Of a stretch of DNA of 64,000 nucleotides, positions 49,664-59,090 are shown piece by piece. A program made the position numbers and the translations under genes. The DNA lies in the NCBI GenBank assembly GCA_026004735.1, contig BPJS01000001.1, positions 4,296,859 to 4,360,858 on the forward strand, written 5' to 3'. The stretch comes from Isosphaeraceae bacterium. GTDB taxonomy: Bacteria > Planctomycetota > Planctomycetia > Isosphaerales > Isosphaeraceae. The stretch's first letter is position 1, and each line of letters opens with the position of its first letter. The notes beneath the pieces are model-generated. The model worked only from the letters and a program-made list of their open reading frames with translations, was not told the DNA's origin and made no database searches.

Positions 49664-50806
49664 CTACGCTTCCAGAACCCGGCACACGGCTTCTAGCAAG
49701 AAAAAATCTCCCCACATAACCGACTCATCCACACCCAGTTTTTTATGCATATGATAGACGCCGTGCTTGAGGATCCCCTCCCAATCCGGGTCGCGGCCGG
49801 AAAGATACCGGTCCGTGCAGAGCGCATCGAGGATCGTGAGGGTCGCCGTGCGGTAGCGATCGGACCGCTGCGGGTCATCCACCAGGTCGGCGAGCTGCCA
49901 CAGCCCTGACGCGGCAATCGCCGAAGCCGACGAGTCGTCCAGCCGGTCTGGACCCTCGGGTGCGTCGAAATCCCAGGGAGCCACCCCCGACGCCGGCAAT
50001 CGCTCGAGAAAATGGTCTGCATTGCGGACAGCCACATGTCGGTCGGCCGGGTCTTGTGTGTACCGGAACACCGTTCCGAAGCCATAGAGCGACCAGGCCA
50101 GGCCGCGCGACCAATCGCTCTCCGCGCTCAAGCCCTGGTGGGTGCTCTGACCGATAAATCGTCCGGTCTCGGCGTCGAAGAGCCCCTCGTGGGCCGTGCC
50201 CCCGTCAGGCCGAACCAGGGTACGCTCGGTTGTTCGGCAATGGGTTTGCGCAATTGTGAGCAACGCCTCGTCGCCTGTTTCGCGCGCGGCGTAAAAGACG
50301 ATCGGCACGTTCATCATGATGTCGATGAACAGACTTTGCGGGCCGATAAATGAGGCGATGTAGCCACCCTTGGGCTGATAGCGTCCGCTCAGGGTCCGTC
50401 CCGCCGTGATCAGCACCTCTTGAAGCCGCGCATCTCCAGTCCGCTCATACCACGGAAGATATGAGTTCAAAAAGATGAAACCCAGGTCATGCACCGTCTG
50501 GTCGTGCTTCTTGTGTTCGATCAGCCGGCAATGGTTCTCGGCCTGTTCGCGCCAGAACTGGTTCCCGGTTTGCCGGTAGAGCAGCCACTGCAGGCCAACC
50601 AGAAAGCCAGCGCACCAATCGGTCCAGGTCTCGCCGGAGTGGCGCCACTTGCCCGCCTTCGTGTACATCGGGAAATAGCCCGGGTCGCGCTCGATCAGGC
50701 CGCGTACCTTGCTGTCGGCCAGCGCCACCACTGCTTCGAGGCGCGGCCGCATTGCTTCCGCAGCCGATTTCCACAAATCGCTCATATCGGCATCCACAAT
50801 CATCAA
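49664..50806 (-). CDS. Glycoside hydrolase family 88-like (unsaturated glucuronyl hydrolase)
   Basis: 380-residue (alpha/alpha)6-barrel protein resembling GH88/GH105 unsaturated uronyl hydrolases, which remove unsaturated uronic acid residues left by polysaccharide lyases. Visible features are WTDWCAGFLVGLQWLLY, HDLGFIFLNSYLPWYE (Asp in HDLGF), STHQGLSAESDWSRGLAWSL and WDFDAPEGPDRLDDSSASAI. No signal peptide was seen, so it is likely cytoplasmic. It begins 22 bp after the beta-propeller gene and is probably cotranscribed with it. Confidence 0.85.
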   Translation of the reverse strand: MMIVDADMSDLWKSAAEAMRPRLEAVVALADSKVRGLIERDPGYFPMYTKAGKWRHSGETWTDWCAGFLVGLQWLLYRQTGNQFWREQAENHCRLIEHKKHDQTVHDLGFIFLNSYLPWYERTGDARLQEVLITAGRTLSGRYQPKGGYIASFIGPQSLFIDIMMNVPIVFYAARETGDEALLTIAQTHCRTTERTLVRPDGGTAHEGLFDAETGRFIGQSTHQGLSAESDWSRGLAWSLYGFGTVFRYTQDPADRHVAVRNADHFLERLPASGVAPWDFDAPEGPDRLDDSSASAIAASGLWQLADLVDDPQRSDRYRTATLTILDALCTDRYLSGRDPDWEGILKHGVYHMHKKLGVDESVMWGDFFLLEAVCRVLEA

Positions 50807-50828
50807 GGCCGCGACGTGCGGCCAACCT

Positions 50829-51851
50829 TCAGGCGATCACGCGAAGTTCCTGACCCTGGCGAGAGATCGGCTCCCACCAAAGTCCATCGGTCTTGGTCCG
50901 GTAAAGCTCTCCGGTGCTCAGGGCGACCAGGGCGGTGTCGGGGTCGGCTTCGTCGTAGCGGATCGCCACGATCCGCGCTTCACCCAGATGGCTGGGAAAA
51001 CCACGGGCGACGCGAGTCCACGTCTGGCCCGCATCCTTCGACTCATAGAGTCCTGGGCCATCCCCGCTCGGACCGATCCCTGCCCAGAGATGTTTCGGAT
51101 CCCCCGGCCGAGCCGCCAGCGCCGTGATCGTCCGGCCCTGGAGGTTTCCCTGCGGAGTCCATCCCCGGCCGTCTCGACTAGTCCAGACACCGTCGTCGGT
51201 GCCAGCAAGCAGGCAATCCCCCGTGTCGATCAGGCAGTAGACCTGATCGGGCAGCCCCTCGACCTTATCCCACCGCGATCCCCGTTCGCTGCCGAGAACA
51301 ATCCCCGCTCCCAGAACGCCAGCAAACCAGATCCCTGGCTCGCGTCCTGGCTCCAACAGCGTCAGTCCTGCCAGATCGCCAACCCGATCTACTGGCGGTG
51401 CTCCGAGCCTCGACCAGCCGCGCCGCTGCGTCTCGGTCTCGGGATCGAGCACCGCCGTGGCAAGCTCCGACTCGCCGATCCGCCGCAGCCGTGCGATCCA
51501 TTCCTGGGCGCGCCGCATCGCCGTCGGCGGTCGGCGGGGCGTCGGCTCGGAGCGGAGCGAACGCTCGTACAACCGCAGCGGGCCGGCGGTCGCCAGCACC
51601 AGATTCCCCGAGCTTGGATCGAACCGGACATGCGTCGGTCGCCCTGTCCCGCCGGGACCGGCCATTTCTTCCCAGGTCAGTCCCCGATCGTGGCTGACCA
51701 CCACCCGCCCCGTACCGTCGAGCGCGGCCATCAAACCACCGGGCCCCGCTCTCAAGTCGACAATGACGCGATCCTGTAAGGCGTGAAACACCGGCCAGGG
51801 CAATCCACTATACCAGCGATAAAGCCCCCGATTCGTGCCGATGTAGATCAT
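50829..51851 (-). CDS. BNR/YCF48-like beta-propeller protein
   Basis: 340-residue protein built from BNR/sortilin-type beta-propeller blades. Repeated S/T-x-D-x-G-x-T-W-like motifs include SHDRGLTWEEM, SKDAGQTWTRV and TSRDGRGWTPQ, with GTNRGLYRW and AGTDDGVWTS as strands. No signal peptide is present with start ATG 51851. An upstream in-frame GTG or ATG would add a low-quality N-terminus overlapping the copA promoter region. It is paired with the GH88-like gene (22 bp apart). Role unknown; glycan binding or hydrolysis is possible. Confidence 0.75.
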   Translation of the reverse strand: MIYIGTNRGLYRWYSGLPWPVFHALQDRVIVDLRAGPGGLMAALDGTGRVVVSHDRGLTWEEMAGPGGTGRPTHVRFDPSSGNLVLATAGPLRLYERSLRSEPTPRRPPTAMRRAQEWIARLRRIGESELATAVLDPETETQRRGWSRLGAPPVDRVGDLAGLTLLEPGREPGIWFAGVLGAGIVLGSERGSRWDKVEGLPDQVYCLIDTGDCLLAGTDDGVWTSRDGRGWTPQGNLQGRTITALAARPGDPKHLWAGIGPSGDGPGLYESKDAGQTWTRVARGFPSHLGEARIVAIRYDEADPDTALVALSTGELYRTKTDGLWWEPISRQGQELRVIA

Positions 51852-52015
51852 GATCGTACGACCCTGCGGCGCCTGGCCGACCAACCCAGCCGAAAATGAA
51901 AATAGGGCCGCCGGTCTCGGCTCGCAAGGCACTCGCGCGTTTGCTAGCTCACTCGGGCCGCATCAGAATAGAATCCAGGATTCTCAACGCGGCTGGTCTT
52001 GTGCGAGCAGCTTCG

Positions 52016-54598
52016 ATGTCCGAGCCAAACCCGACGCCCCGGGACCTTAGGCTGCCGATCGAAGGCATGACCTGCAGCCACTGCGCCGCTACCGTCGAAC
52101 GCGCGCTTCGCGGCGTGCCCGGCGTGGCCGAGGCGCAGGTCGATCTCGGCTCGTGCCAGGCCACCCTGCGATTGCGGCCCGATGCCCAAGTGGCAAGAGA
52201 GCAGCTCGCCGAAGCCGTAGCCAGCGCTGGCTATCGCGTGCCGGACACCGCCGAATCTGGCGTCACTACCAACGTCGATTCCTCGCTCGTCCAGCTCGGC
52301 ACACTCCGACCCGGGGCGCGACTCGAAACGGCGCGTCCCAAAAGCGAGCCGCCGCACCAACCGAGACGGGCTTCCCAGCCGACCGTCCTCGATCTTGAGA
52401 TCGGCGGAATGCATTGCGGAAGCTGTGTGGCTCGCGTCGAATCGGCCCTCCGAAGCGTCCCCGGCGTCCGCGAGGCCAACGTCAGTCTCGCCAGCCAGCG
52501 GGCGCGGGTTGTCGCCAGCGGGCCGGCCGTCGATGTCTCGGCACTCCAAACCGCCGTCGCCGCCGCTGGATATACAGCGGCGCCCGCTGCTGATTGGTCC
52601 GACGATCCAGCAGCCGCCGTGGCCGCTCTACGTTCGGCACGCGCCGCGGAGGTGGCCTCCTGGGCTCGGCGACTGCAGATCGGCGTCATCCTGACGCTAC
52701 CGCTTCTCGTGCTGGGCATCGGTCCGATGCTCGTCCCGTCGTGGTCCGGCTGGTCTCATTCCCCGACCGTAGCGCTAACAGCGTTCGCGCTGGCCACCCT
52801 CGTGCAGCTCAATCTGGGATGGCCCTACATCCTGGGAGCGTGGCAACGCGCTCGCCGCCGGTCCGCGAACATGGATACCCTAATCGCTCTAGGCACGACG
52901 ACCGCCTATAGCTACAGCCTATATCACCTGATCCGCGGCGATCTCCATCAGACCCATTACTTTCTCGACGCGGCCCTGATCCTTACCTTGATCACTCTGG
53001 GAAAGTGGCTCGAAGCACGGTCGCGCGGACTTGCGGCAGAGGCCATCGAACGCCTCCTCGACCTCGCCCCCAAGACCGCCCGGCGGCTCGATGCATCCGG
53101 CGAGTTTGAGGACGTCCCGATCTCCGCCCTCCGCATCGGGGACCGGGTGCAAGTCCGGCCCGGCGAATCCATCCCCGTCGATGGCGTCGTCCTCGAGGGT
53201 GAGTCAACCGTCGACGAATCGATGCTGACCGGCGAGTCGATTCCCGTCACCAGGCGGGTCGGCGATCGAGTCACCGGCGCGACTCTCAACGGCGACGGAA
53301 CCCTGATCATCGAGGCTCAACGCCTGGGACAGGAATCCGTCCTCCAGAATCTCATCCGCCTGGTTCGCGAGACCTTGGCCTCCAAAGCCGCCGTCCAACG
53401 CCTGGTCGATCGGGTGGCCGAAGTCTTCGTCCCCGTCGTCCTTGCGATCGCGGGGATCACCCTGCTCGGCCACGGCCTGATTCGCAAGCAGTGGGAACCC
53501 GCCGTCCTCAACGCCGCCGCCGTGCTGATCATCGCCTGCCCCTGCGCGCTGGGACTTGCGACACCCATGGCCGTCGCCGTGGCCACAGGCGTCGGCGCAC
53601 GCCACGGACTGCTGGTGCGCAACGCCTCCGTCTTCGAACGATTCGCCCAACTTCGCCTAGTCGTCTTCGACAAAACGGGCACGTTGACCCGCGGCCGTCC
53701 CGAGGTGGTCGACACCTTGGCTCTGGACCCGTTTTCTCGCGACTCCCTCCTCCAACTTGCTGGGTCGGCCGAACAACCCAGCGAACACCCCCTCGCCCGC
53801 GCGCTGGCCGCCTACGCTGGCTCGGCCACCGCCGAAGATTTTCGCGCCGCCCGCGGCTTGGGTGTCAGCGCTCGGGTCTCCGGCCGCACCGTCCTGGTCG
53901 GCTCCGAAACCTGGCTCCACCACGCCGGAATCTCGACGGACGCCCTCCGCGAAGTCGCCCTCGACTGGGAGCAGAGCGCGCGCACCGTCCTGTTTGTCGC
54001 GATCGACGGCCAACCCGCCGGCCTGATCGCCCTGGCCGACCAGCCAAAGCCCGAAGCACCGGAAGCGATCCGGCTTTTGCGCCACCGCGGCCTGCGCGTG
54101 GCGATGATCAGCGGCGACAATCGGCCTACGGCCGAAGCTGTCGCCCTCCAGGTCGGCATCGAAACCACGAACGTCTACGCTCCCGTCCAACCCGATGAAA
54201 AACTCACCCGCATCGCTGAGCTTCGACGCGAGGCCGGCGGCCGTGTTGCGATGGTTGGTGACGGATTGAACGACGCACCCGCTCTGGCCGGCGCCGATGT
54301 CGGCATCGCTCTGGGTACCGGAACCGACCTCGCCAAGGCAACCGCCGACGTCGTGGTCACGACCGACGACCTCCGAGCCATCCCCCGCGCGATCCGGCTT
54401 GGCCAGGCCGCACTCAACACGATCCGGGATAACCTGATCTGGGCTTTTCTCTATAACATTATAGGAATACCTGTCGCGGCTTTTGGTCTCTTTGGACAAT
54501 TCGGTCCCTTGGTAGCCGCGTTGGCGATGTCGCTCAGCTCGGTCAGCGTGGTCGCGCGTTCCGCCTGGCTTCAGCGAATCAATCTCGACCACTACTGA
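52016..54598 (+). CDS. copA: Copper-translocating P1B-type ATPase
   Basis: 860-residue P1B-ATPase exporting Cu(I) across the cytoplasmic membrane. Two N-terminal heavy-metal-associated domains have GMTCSHC (Cys20, Cys23) and GMHCGSC (Cys134, Cys137). The membrane metal site is CPC at 508-510, the phosphorylation site DKTGT has Asp552, and the hinge is GDGLND (Asp749). Eight TM segments are consistent with the hydrophobic profile. Start ATG 52016 is chosen because the first HMA begins soon after; upstream in-frame sequence overlaps the divergent gene's promoter. No copper chaperone or CueR-type gene is adjacent. Confidence 0.93.
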   Translation: MSEPNPTPRDLRLPIEGMTCSHCAATVERALRGVPGVAEAQVDLGSCQATLRLRPDAQVAREQLAEAVASAGYRVPDTAESGVTTNVDSSLVQLGTLRPGARLETARPKSEPPHQPRRASQPTVLDLEIGGMHCGSCVARVESALRSVPGVREANVSLASQRARVVASGPAVDVSALQTAVAAAGYTAAPAADWSDDPAAAVAALRSARAAEVASWARRLQIGVILTLPLLVLGIGPMLVPSWSGWSHSPTVALTAFALATLVQLNLGWPYILGAWQRARRRSANMDTLIALGTTTAYSYSLYHLIRGDLHQTHYFLDAALILTLITLGKWLEARSRGLAAEAIERLLDLAPKTARRLDASGEFEDVPISALRIGDRVQVRPGESIPVDGVVLEGESTVDESMLTGESIPVTRRVGDRVTGATLNGDGTLIIEAQRLGQESVLQNLIRLVRETLASKAAVQRLVDRVAEVFVPVVLAIAGITLLGHGLIRKQWEPAVLNAAAVLIIACPCALGLATPMAVAVATGVGARHGLLVRNASVFERFAQLRLVVFDKTGTLTRGRPEVVDTLALDPFSRDSLLQLAGSAEQPSEHPLARALAAYAGSATAEDFRAARGLGVSARVSGRTVLVGSETWLHHAGISTDALREVALDWEQSARTVLFVAIDGQPAGLIALADQPKPEAPEAIRLLRHRGLRVAMISGDNRPTAEAVALQVGIETTNVYAPVQPDEKLTRIAELRREAGGRVAMVGDGLNDAPALAGADVGIALGTGTDLAKATADVVVTTDDLRAIPRAIRLGQAALNTIRDNLIWAFLYNIIGIPVAAFGLFGQFGPLVAALAMSLSSVSVVARSAWLQRINLDHY

Positions 54599-54653
54599 CC
54601 AGACGACCGCCCCGGGGCAGTCCATCGACAATCCCCCCCTGCCCTGCTCGATC

Positions 54654-55325
54654 TCACAGCCTCCGGATTAACCCATGCAGGTCAGGATCGCCCAGGCTCT
54701 GGACGATCCGGTGGGCCGCGGTCAGACCTTCTGCTGGGCTGAACGCGTGGGGCACAGCCACCACGTAAGCTCCGGCGGCTCGTCCCGCCGCGACTCCGGT
54801 TGCCGTATCCTCCAGTACGAGCAACTCCGCTGGTTCGACGCCAAACCGCTCGGCCGCCCTCCGATAAATCTCCGGATCTGGCTTGTGCCGCTCGACATCC
54901 TCACTTCCTAACACAAAGGCGAAGCGTGCCGTCAATTCGTGACGATCGAGCAACCGGAACGCATAGTCCCGGCGCGAGGACGTCGTCACCGCTCGGGGCA
55001 ATTCGGCCCGTTCCACATGGTCCAGCAGACCAAGCAGACCGGGCATCGGTTGCACCTCATGATCCATGCGAGGAAGAAACCGGCTGCGGGCTTCGGTTAG
55101 CAATTCGTCGGTCGACTCGTTCAAGTCCGCCATCCGCTTCAAGGCGGGCCCCGCGACCGCCCAGTTCCGACCGATCATCGCCGCCATCATCTCATGTGTG
55201 AATCGTTTGCCGCGTTGAGCCAGCATCTCTTCGGCCACGCGAAAAAACAGCGCCTCGGTATCAAACATCAAGCCGTCCAGATCAAAGGCAACGGCCCGAA
55301 TCCGGGGAAGATCGCTTTCAAACAT
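54654..55325 (-). CDS. HAD-superfamily phosphatase (beta-phosphoglucomutase-like)
   Basis: 223-residue HAD hydrolase with helical cap type C1. Motif I DLDGLMFDTE (nucleophile Asp), motif II TTSS, motif III lysine in KPDPEIY and motif IV LEDTATGV are all present. It dephosphorylates a small metabolite or interconverts sugar phosphates; substrate is undetermined. Start ATG 55325 places motif I near residue 15. It is convergent with copA and downstream of the LarA-like gene by 135 bp. Confidence 0.85.
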   Translation of the reverse strand: MFESDLPRIRAVAFDLDGLMFDTEALFFRVAEEMLAQRGKRFTHEMMAAMIGRNWAVAGPALKRMADLNESTDELLTEARSRFLPRMDHEVQPMPGLLGLLDHVERAELPRAVTTSSRRDYAFRLLDRHELTARFAFVLGSEDVERHKPDPEIYRRAAERFGVEPAELLVLEDTATGVAAGRAAGAYVVAVPHAFSPAEGLTAAHRIVQSLGDPDLHGLIRRL

Positions 55326-55460
55326 CGTACGCCGGTTTCCTTGGCTTGAGCATCCGCGTCGAGCCTGGTTCCCACCATCTCGAAACGGACGCATCCACCA
55401 ACCCCGATTTCCTCGCCCATCCCCCAACCGCCACCCACTTCGATCGTAGCCCGCAACCCC

Positions 55461-56756
55461 TCATCGTCGTGCCCTCCGTCCCTGCGTACTCTCGGGAAAA
55501 AGCGTCGGTTGATCCACGCGTCCATCCCCGTCGAAAGGGATGGGCAGCGGAACAGAGTCGACCTCGACATCTCCCTCCAACTCATCCCGCAGCGCCGGCG
55601 TGACCCAGAGCGTCTCCAGCTCGAGCGTATTCGGAATGAGAGCCATGCGGGCCTCGGACCAGTTGGCTCGCCAGCACGTATCGAGCGCCGCTTCCAACAC
55701 TGCTCGATCGCTCTCCAGAGCCAGCGGAATCCGACATCGGGTCAGAAAATTGCTCGTCAGGCTGTTGACCCGCATCGGCTCCGGGTCAATTGCGTCACGG
55801 AGCCGGATCGTAATCAGGTCCGCCAGCCCCACCCCTAACGCATTGCCACGGGTCTCCGGCGACAGGTCGAGAACGACCAGTCGGGTCACCTGGGGCCGGT
55901 CCAGATCGGGCATCGTCTCGACACGCTGCCGACCAATGACGTTCGGGTCGAGTCCCGTTCCGCTGTAATTCTTGCCCAGTTCGCCCACCACCAAGACATC
56001 GGCGTGCCGAAACGGCAGTCGACCGATCAGCCTACGCGCCTCCTCAAGCAAAAGCGGCTCACCTTCGAGCAGCTCTTCCGGTTCCAACGCGACGATCCGC
56101 GCCGTCCGCTCCCGGGCATTTTCCAAAATCGCCAGCCCCAGCGCCACCGGCGTCTTTTCCAGCAGCGACCGTCCCACTTCGGGAATGAGACGCTCAAGCC
56201 CCGGCAGTCCCAATTTGTGAACCTGCGCCGCGCCCTGCCGCTTCCCTAGGCCGACCACCAACATCTTGATCAGCCCGCTCTCATATCGCCCTCGAAACGA
56301 TGTGTGCGGCTTGACCCGGTTGAGCAACACGATCCCATCCGCATCGTAGGCGCTGGCATCAAAATGGATCGGCAGCCCAAAGGAATTGCGGCCCAGAACC
56401 ACCGTTTCCATCGACGACTGAATCGGGCATCCCACCGTCGCCTCGGTCACCCCTAGCTCGGCAAGCAGCGCGCGCTGGCCTTCCGCCGTGCCTCCGCCGT
56501 GGCTGCCCATCGCCGCCACGACAAACGGCCGGAATCCCAAATACCGAATGGCCCCCACGGCGCTCCGGACAATCGTCGCCAGACCGGCGATGCCCCGGCT
56601 CCCCACCGTGATGGCCACCCGCCCCCCGCGCGTCACCCGACCCGACAGGTGACTTTGAAGGATTGCCCGCTCGACTTCCCCGGCGACATCAGTCAGTTCC
56701 GGCTGCCCCTCAAAGCGCTGACGGACCCGAACGATCGGCGGTAGCGGACGCATCAT
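55461..56756 (-). CDS. LarA-like (DUF2088) protein
   Basis: 431-residue protein of the DUF2088/LarA family. LarA enzymes are racemases or epimerases of 2-hydroxy acids using a nickel-pincer nucleotide. Recognisable stretches are MGSHGGGTAEGQRALLAELG, NRVKPHTSFRGRYESGLIKM and VVGLGKRQGAAQVH. The cofactor-synthesis genes larB, larC and larE are not in the window, so racemase activity is uncertain; many homologues may act on other substrates. Monocistronic or leading into the HAD gene. Confidence 0.75.
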   Translation of the reverse strand: MMRPLPPIVRVRQRFEGQPELTDVAGEVERAILQSHLSGRVTRGGRVAITVGSRGIAGLATIVRSAVGAIRYLGFRPFVVAAMGSHGGGTAEGQRALLAELGVTEATVGCPIQSSMETVVLGRNSFGLPIHFDASAYDADGIVLLNRVKPHTSFRGRYESGLIKMLVVGLGKRQGAAQVHKLGLPGLERLIPEVGRSLLEKTPVALGLAILENARERTARIVALEPEELLEGEPLLLEEARRLIGRLPFRHADVLVVGELGKNYSGTGLDPNVIGRQRVETMPDLDRPQVTRLVVLDLSPETRGNALGVGLADLITIRLRDAIDPEPMRVNSLTSNFLTRCRIPLALESDRAVLEAALDTCWRANWSEARMALIPNTLELETLWVTPALRDELEGDVEVDSVPLPIPFDGDGRVDQPTLFPESTQGRRARR

Positions 56757-57126
56757 CTTCGGCCACGATGCTGGGCTCGGCGAAACAAGCAGATCACATA
56801 GTTTAGATTACGCCGCTCATCCACGCCCAGGTACGCACTCCAGAGACCTTATCCGGTTGATTCTGATAAACCCGAGCCGGAGCCGCGAAGGTCCAGCTTC
56901 GGCTCACAAGCTGCTCTCACGACAAAACTCGACCGCGCGTTCCGGATTTGTGACCTAGAGAACTCTCGAGAGCGCATCAACGGCCACCATCGCAGCGGCT
57001 CGCAGCAGCGAGCCTGCTCCTGCGCCTCCTCCAACTCATGCAACCGGTTCGAAGCGGGAGCTTCGCGCTCCGCGCTCCGGGATGTTCCACGGAGCTGGCT
57101 CGAGCTGTCGACAGGGAGCGACTCCC
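56757..57126. other. Divergent intergenic region, no gene recognised
   Basis: 370 bp between the LarA-like and CAP-domain genes. It has a 10-bp hairpin with one mismatch (arms 56874-56883 and 56896-56905) but no T tract. Promoters of both genes should lie here; none was identified with confidence. Confidence 0.35.
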
Positions 57127-58794
57127 ATGCCTCTGTCACATGCCTTCACCTCAATCCGCCTGGCATCCCGCCGACGTACAACCTCAACACGTAAGCCCGC
57201 GATCGAACTCCTCGAAGCTCGTGCCTTACTCGCCGCGCCAACAGCCCACGAGCAGGAAATGCTCGAATGGATCAACCGCCTGCGTACCGACCCGGCCGGC
57301 GAGTTCGATCGACTGATCTGGTCAACCTCCCCCGTGATATCACCGATTCCCGGAGTGGCCCTCGCGATCAATTACTTCGGCGTCGATCTCTCCAGGCTTC
57401 GTGCCGAACTGTCCGCCCTGACCCCAGCGCCTCCGCTCGCCTGGAATTCGGCTCTCAACGATGCCGCCCAGAGCCATAACGCCGCCATGATCGCCGCCGA
57501 TCTCCAGTCCCACCAGGTGCCCGGCGAACCCGACCTCGGCCAACGCATCGCCTCCGCGGGCTACTCGGCCTTCACCCGGGTGGCCGAGAACGTGTACGCC
57601 TACGCCGAGTCGGTGGCCTATGCTCACGCCGGCTTCGTCATCGACTGGGGCCCAGGCTCCTTTGGGATGCAGGATCCCCGGGGGCATCGCGACACCCTGA
57701 TGAACCCAGCGCTCCGCGAAGTCGGCATCGCCCTGACCGCCGAATCCAACCCGGCGACTCGGGTCGGACCGCTCGTCGTCACTCAGAATTTCGGCGCCCG
57801 CGCCAACCAGCCCCATGCCTTCCTCCTCGGTGTCGCCTTCCAGGACACCGATCGCGACTCCTTCTACGACGCCGGAGAAGGCCTCGGCGGATTGACCGTC
57901 CGAGCCGTCGGGACCGCAGGCACCTTCGTCACCACCACCACCGACGCCGGTGGTTACCAAATGCCCCTTCCTCCCGGGTCGTACACCGTCACCTTCGCCG
58001 GCAGCACGCTCCCATCGCCCGTCGTCCGCTCCATCACCGTCGGAAGCCAGAACGTCAAGCTCGACCTGAGACAACCCGCCGGCGATCCTCAACCCCCACC
58101 CACACTCGTCCGATTCGAATCCTCGAGCCTGACGATCACCGAGGGCGGTGTGTTCCCACTAGTTCTGATTCGAGAGGGCGATCTGTCGGCGACCTTGACC
58201 GTTCGCCTGTCCGCGTCCTTCGAATCCGCGTCCGCCGCCGATCTGGCCAGCTTGCCGCCGACCATCGTCACCTTTGCCGCCGGTCAGGCCCGCGCTACGA
58301 TCACCTTGGCCACCAGCGACGATCGCCTGGCCGAACCGGCCGAACGCTTCACCGTCCGGCTCGAGCCGGATCCCGGTTATGCGATGGGAAGTGTTGCTGA
58401 GACAGTTCTCACGATCCTCGACAACGACGCACCCCCGGAGAATCCCCCGATCCTGGTCGACGCCCGGGTCGTCCGAGCCTTGCGACGCCGCGTCGAAATC
58501 CGGCTCACGTTCGCCGGCGATCTCGACTCGGACGCCGCCGGTCAGCCCACGGCATATACGCTCCACCAGGCTGGCCGCGACCGCCGATTCGGAACACGCG
58601 ACGATATCCGCCTCTCACCGACGCGCGTTCAGTTCGACCCACAACGCCGCCAGGTCTTCCTCAGCTTCGCAACGGTCATCCGCCCGCGCGAACCCGCCCA
58701 GATCCAAACACGCCCAGACCTTCTTCGAAGCCCGCTCAGACTGCTGCTGATCGCGCGGCCTAACCGCCTCCTTCGGGCAGCGGCACGCCGTTGA
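57127..58794 (+). CDS. Secreted CAP-domain protein with Calx-beta region
   Basis: 555-residue surface or secreted protein. The N-terminus has the planctomycete-type export motif IELLEARALLA. A CAP/SCP domain follows (about 38-230), with SHNAAM, VAENVYAYAES and GHRDTLMNPALREVGI. Next is a Cna-B/SdrD-like domain (GLTVRAVGTAGTFVTTTTDA), then a Calx-beta-like domain (SLTITEGGVFPLVLIREGD, TVRLEPDPGYAMG) and an Arg-rich C-terminus. CAP proteins bind lipids or act on cell-envelope polymers. Start ATG 57127 is preferred; the frame is open 45 bp further upstream. Confidence 0.82.
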   Translation: MPLSHAFTSIRLASRRRTTSTRKPAIELLEARALLAAPTAHEQEMLEWINRLRTDPAGEFDRLIWSTSPVISPIPGVALAINYFGVDLSRLRAELSALTPAPPLAWNSALNDAAQSHNAAMIAADLQSHQVPGEPDLGQRIASAGYSAFTRVAENVYAYAESVAYAHAGFVIDWGPGSFGMQDPRGHRDTLMNPALREVGIALTAESNPATRVGPLVVTQNFGARANQPHAFLLGVAFQDTDRDSFYDAGEGLGGLTVRAVGTAGTFVTTTTDAGGYQMPLPPGSYTVTFAGSTLPSPVVRSITVGSQNVKLDLRQPAGDPQPPPTLVRFESSSLTITEGGVFPLVLIREGDLSATLTVRLSASFESASAADLASLPPTIVTFAAGQARATITLATSDDRLAEPAERFTVRLEPDPGYAMGSVAETVLTILDNDAPPENPPILVDARVVRALRRRVEIRLTFAGDLDSDAAGQPTAYTLHQAGRDRRFGTRDDIRLSPTRVQFDPQRRQVFLSFATVIRPREPAQIQTRPDLLRSPLRLLLIARPNRLLRAAARR

Positions 58795-58833
58795 CAACCG
58801 CCCGCTTCCCCACCTAAGATCTTACGCGCTGAC

Positions 58834-59040
58834 GACGCCGGTGCGCCATGCTCGCCCGTTTCGACGGCCGATCTCGGCGCTGGGAATCCGGTGTAAATCC
58901 GGAGCGGCCCCGCCGCTGTAACCGGGCGCTCGACGGCACCCCACGTCTGCAGGCCATTCCCGTCGCTCGATTCACCTGTTCGAGCCGGGGAGAAGGTCGG
59001 GGTGGTCCCGAGCCCGGGAGTCAGAAGACCGACCGGCGTC
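58834..59040 (+). promoter_or_regulatory. Cobalamin (B12) riboswitch
   Basis: The core is near-consensus: AATCCGGTGTAAATCCGG, then GCGGCCCCGCCGCTGTAACC (58885-58925). Further 3' are GAGAAGGTCGGGGTGG and the AGTCAGAAGACC box (about 59019-59030). Arms GACGCCGGT (58834-58842) and ACCGGCGTC (59032-59040) form the closing P1 stem perfectly. It should repress the downstream genes when adenosylcobalamin is bound. The next gene starts about 50-60 bp downstream on the same strand. Confidence 0.95.
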
Positions 59041-59052
59041 CCCAGGATTTTT

Positions 59053-59084
59053 GAACCGCCCCTTGCGAGGGACAGAGGCGGTTC
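59053..59084 (+). promoter_or_regulatory. Possible riboswitch expression-platform hairpin
   Basis: GAACCGCC (59053-59060) and GGCGGTTC (59077-59084) form a perfect 8-bp stem just after the riboswitch. The loop and 3' arm hold purine-rich sequence that could be the ribosome-binding site of the next gene. No T tract follows, so translational control is more likely than termination. Inferred from position only. Confidence 0.5.
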
Positions 59085-59090
59085 GCGTCG

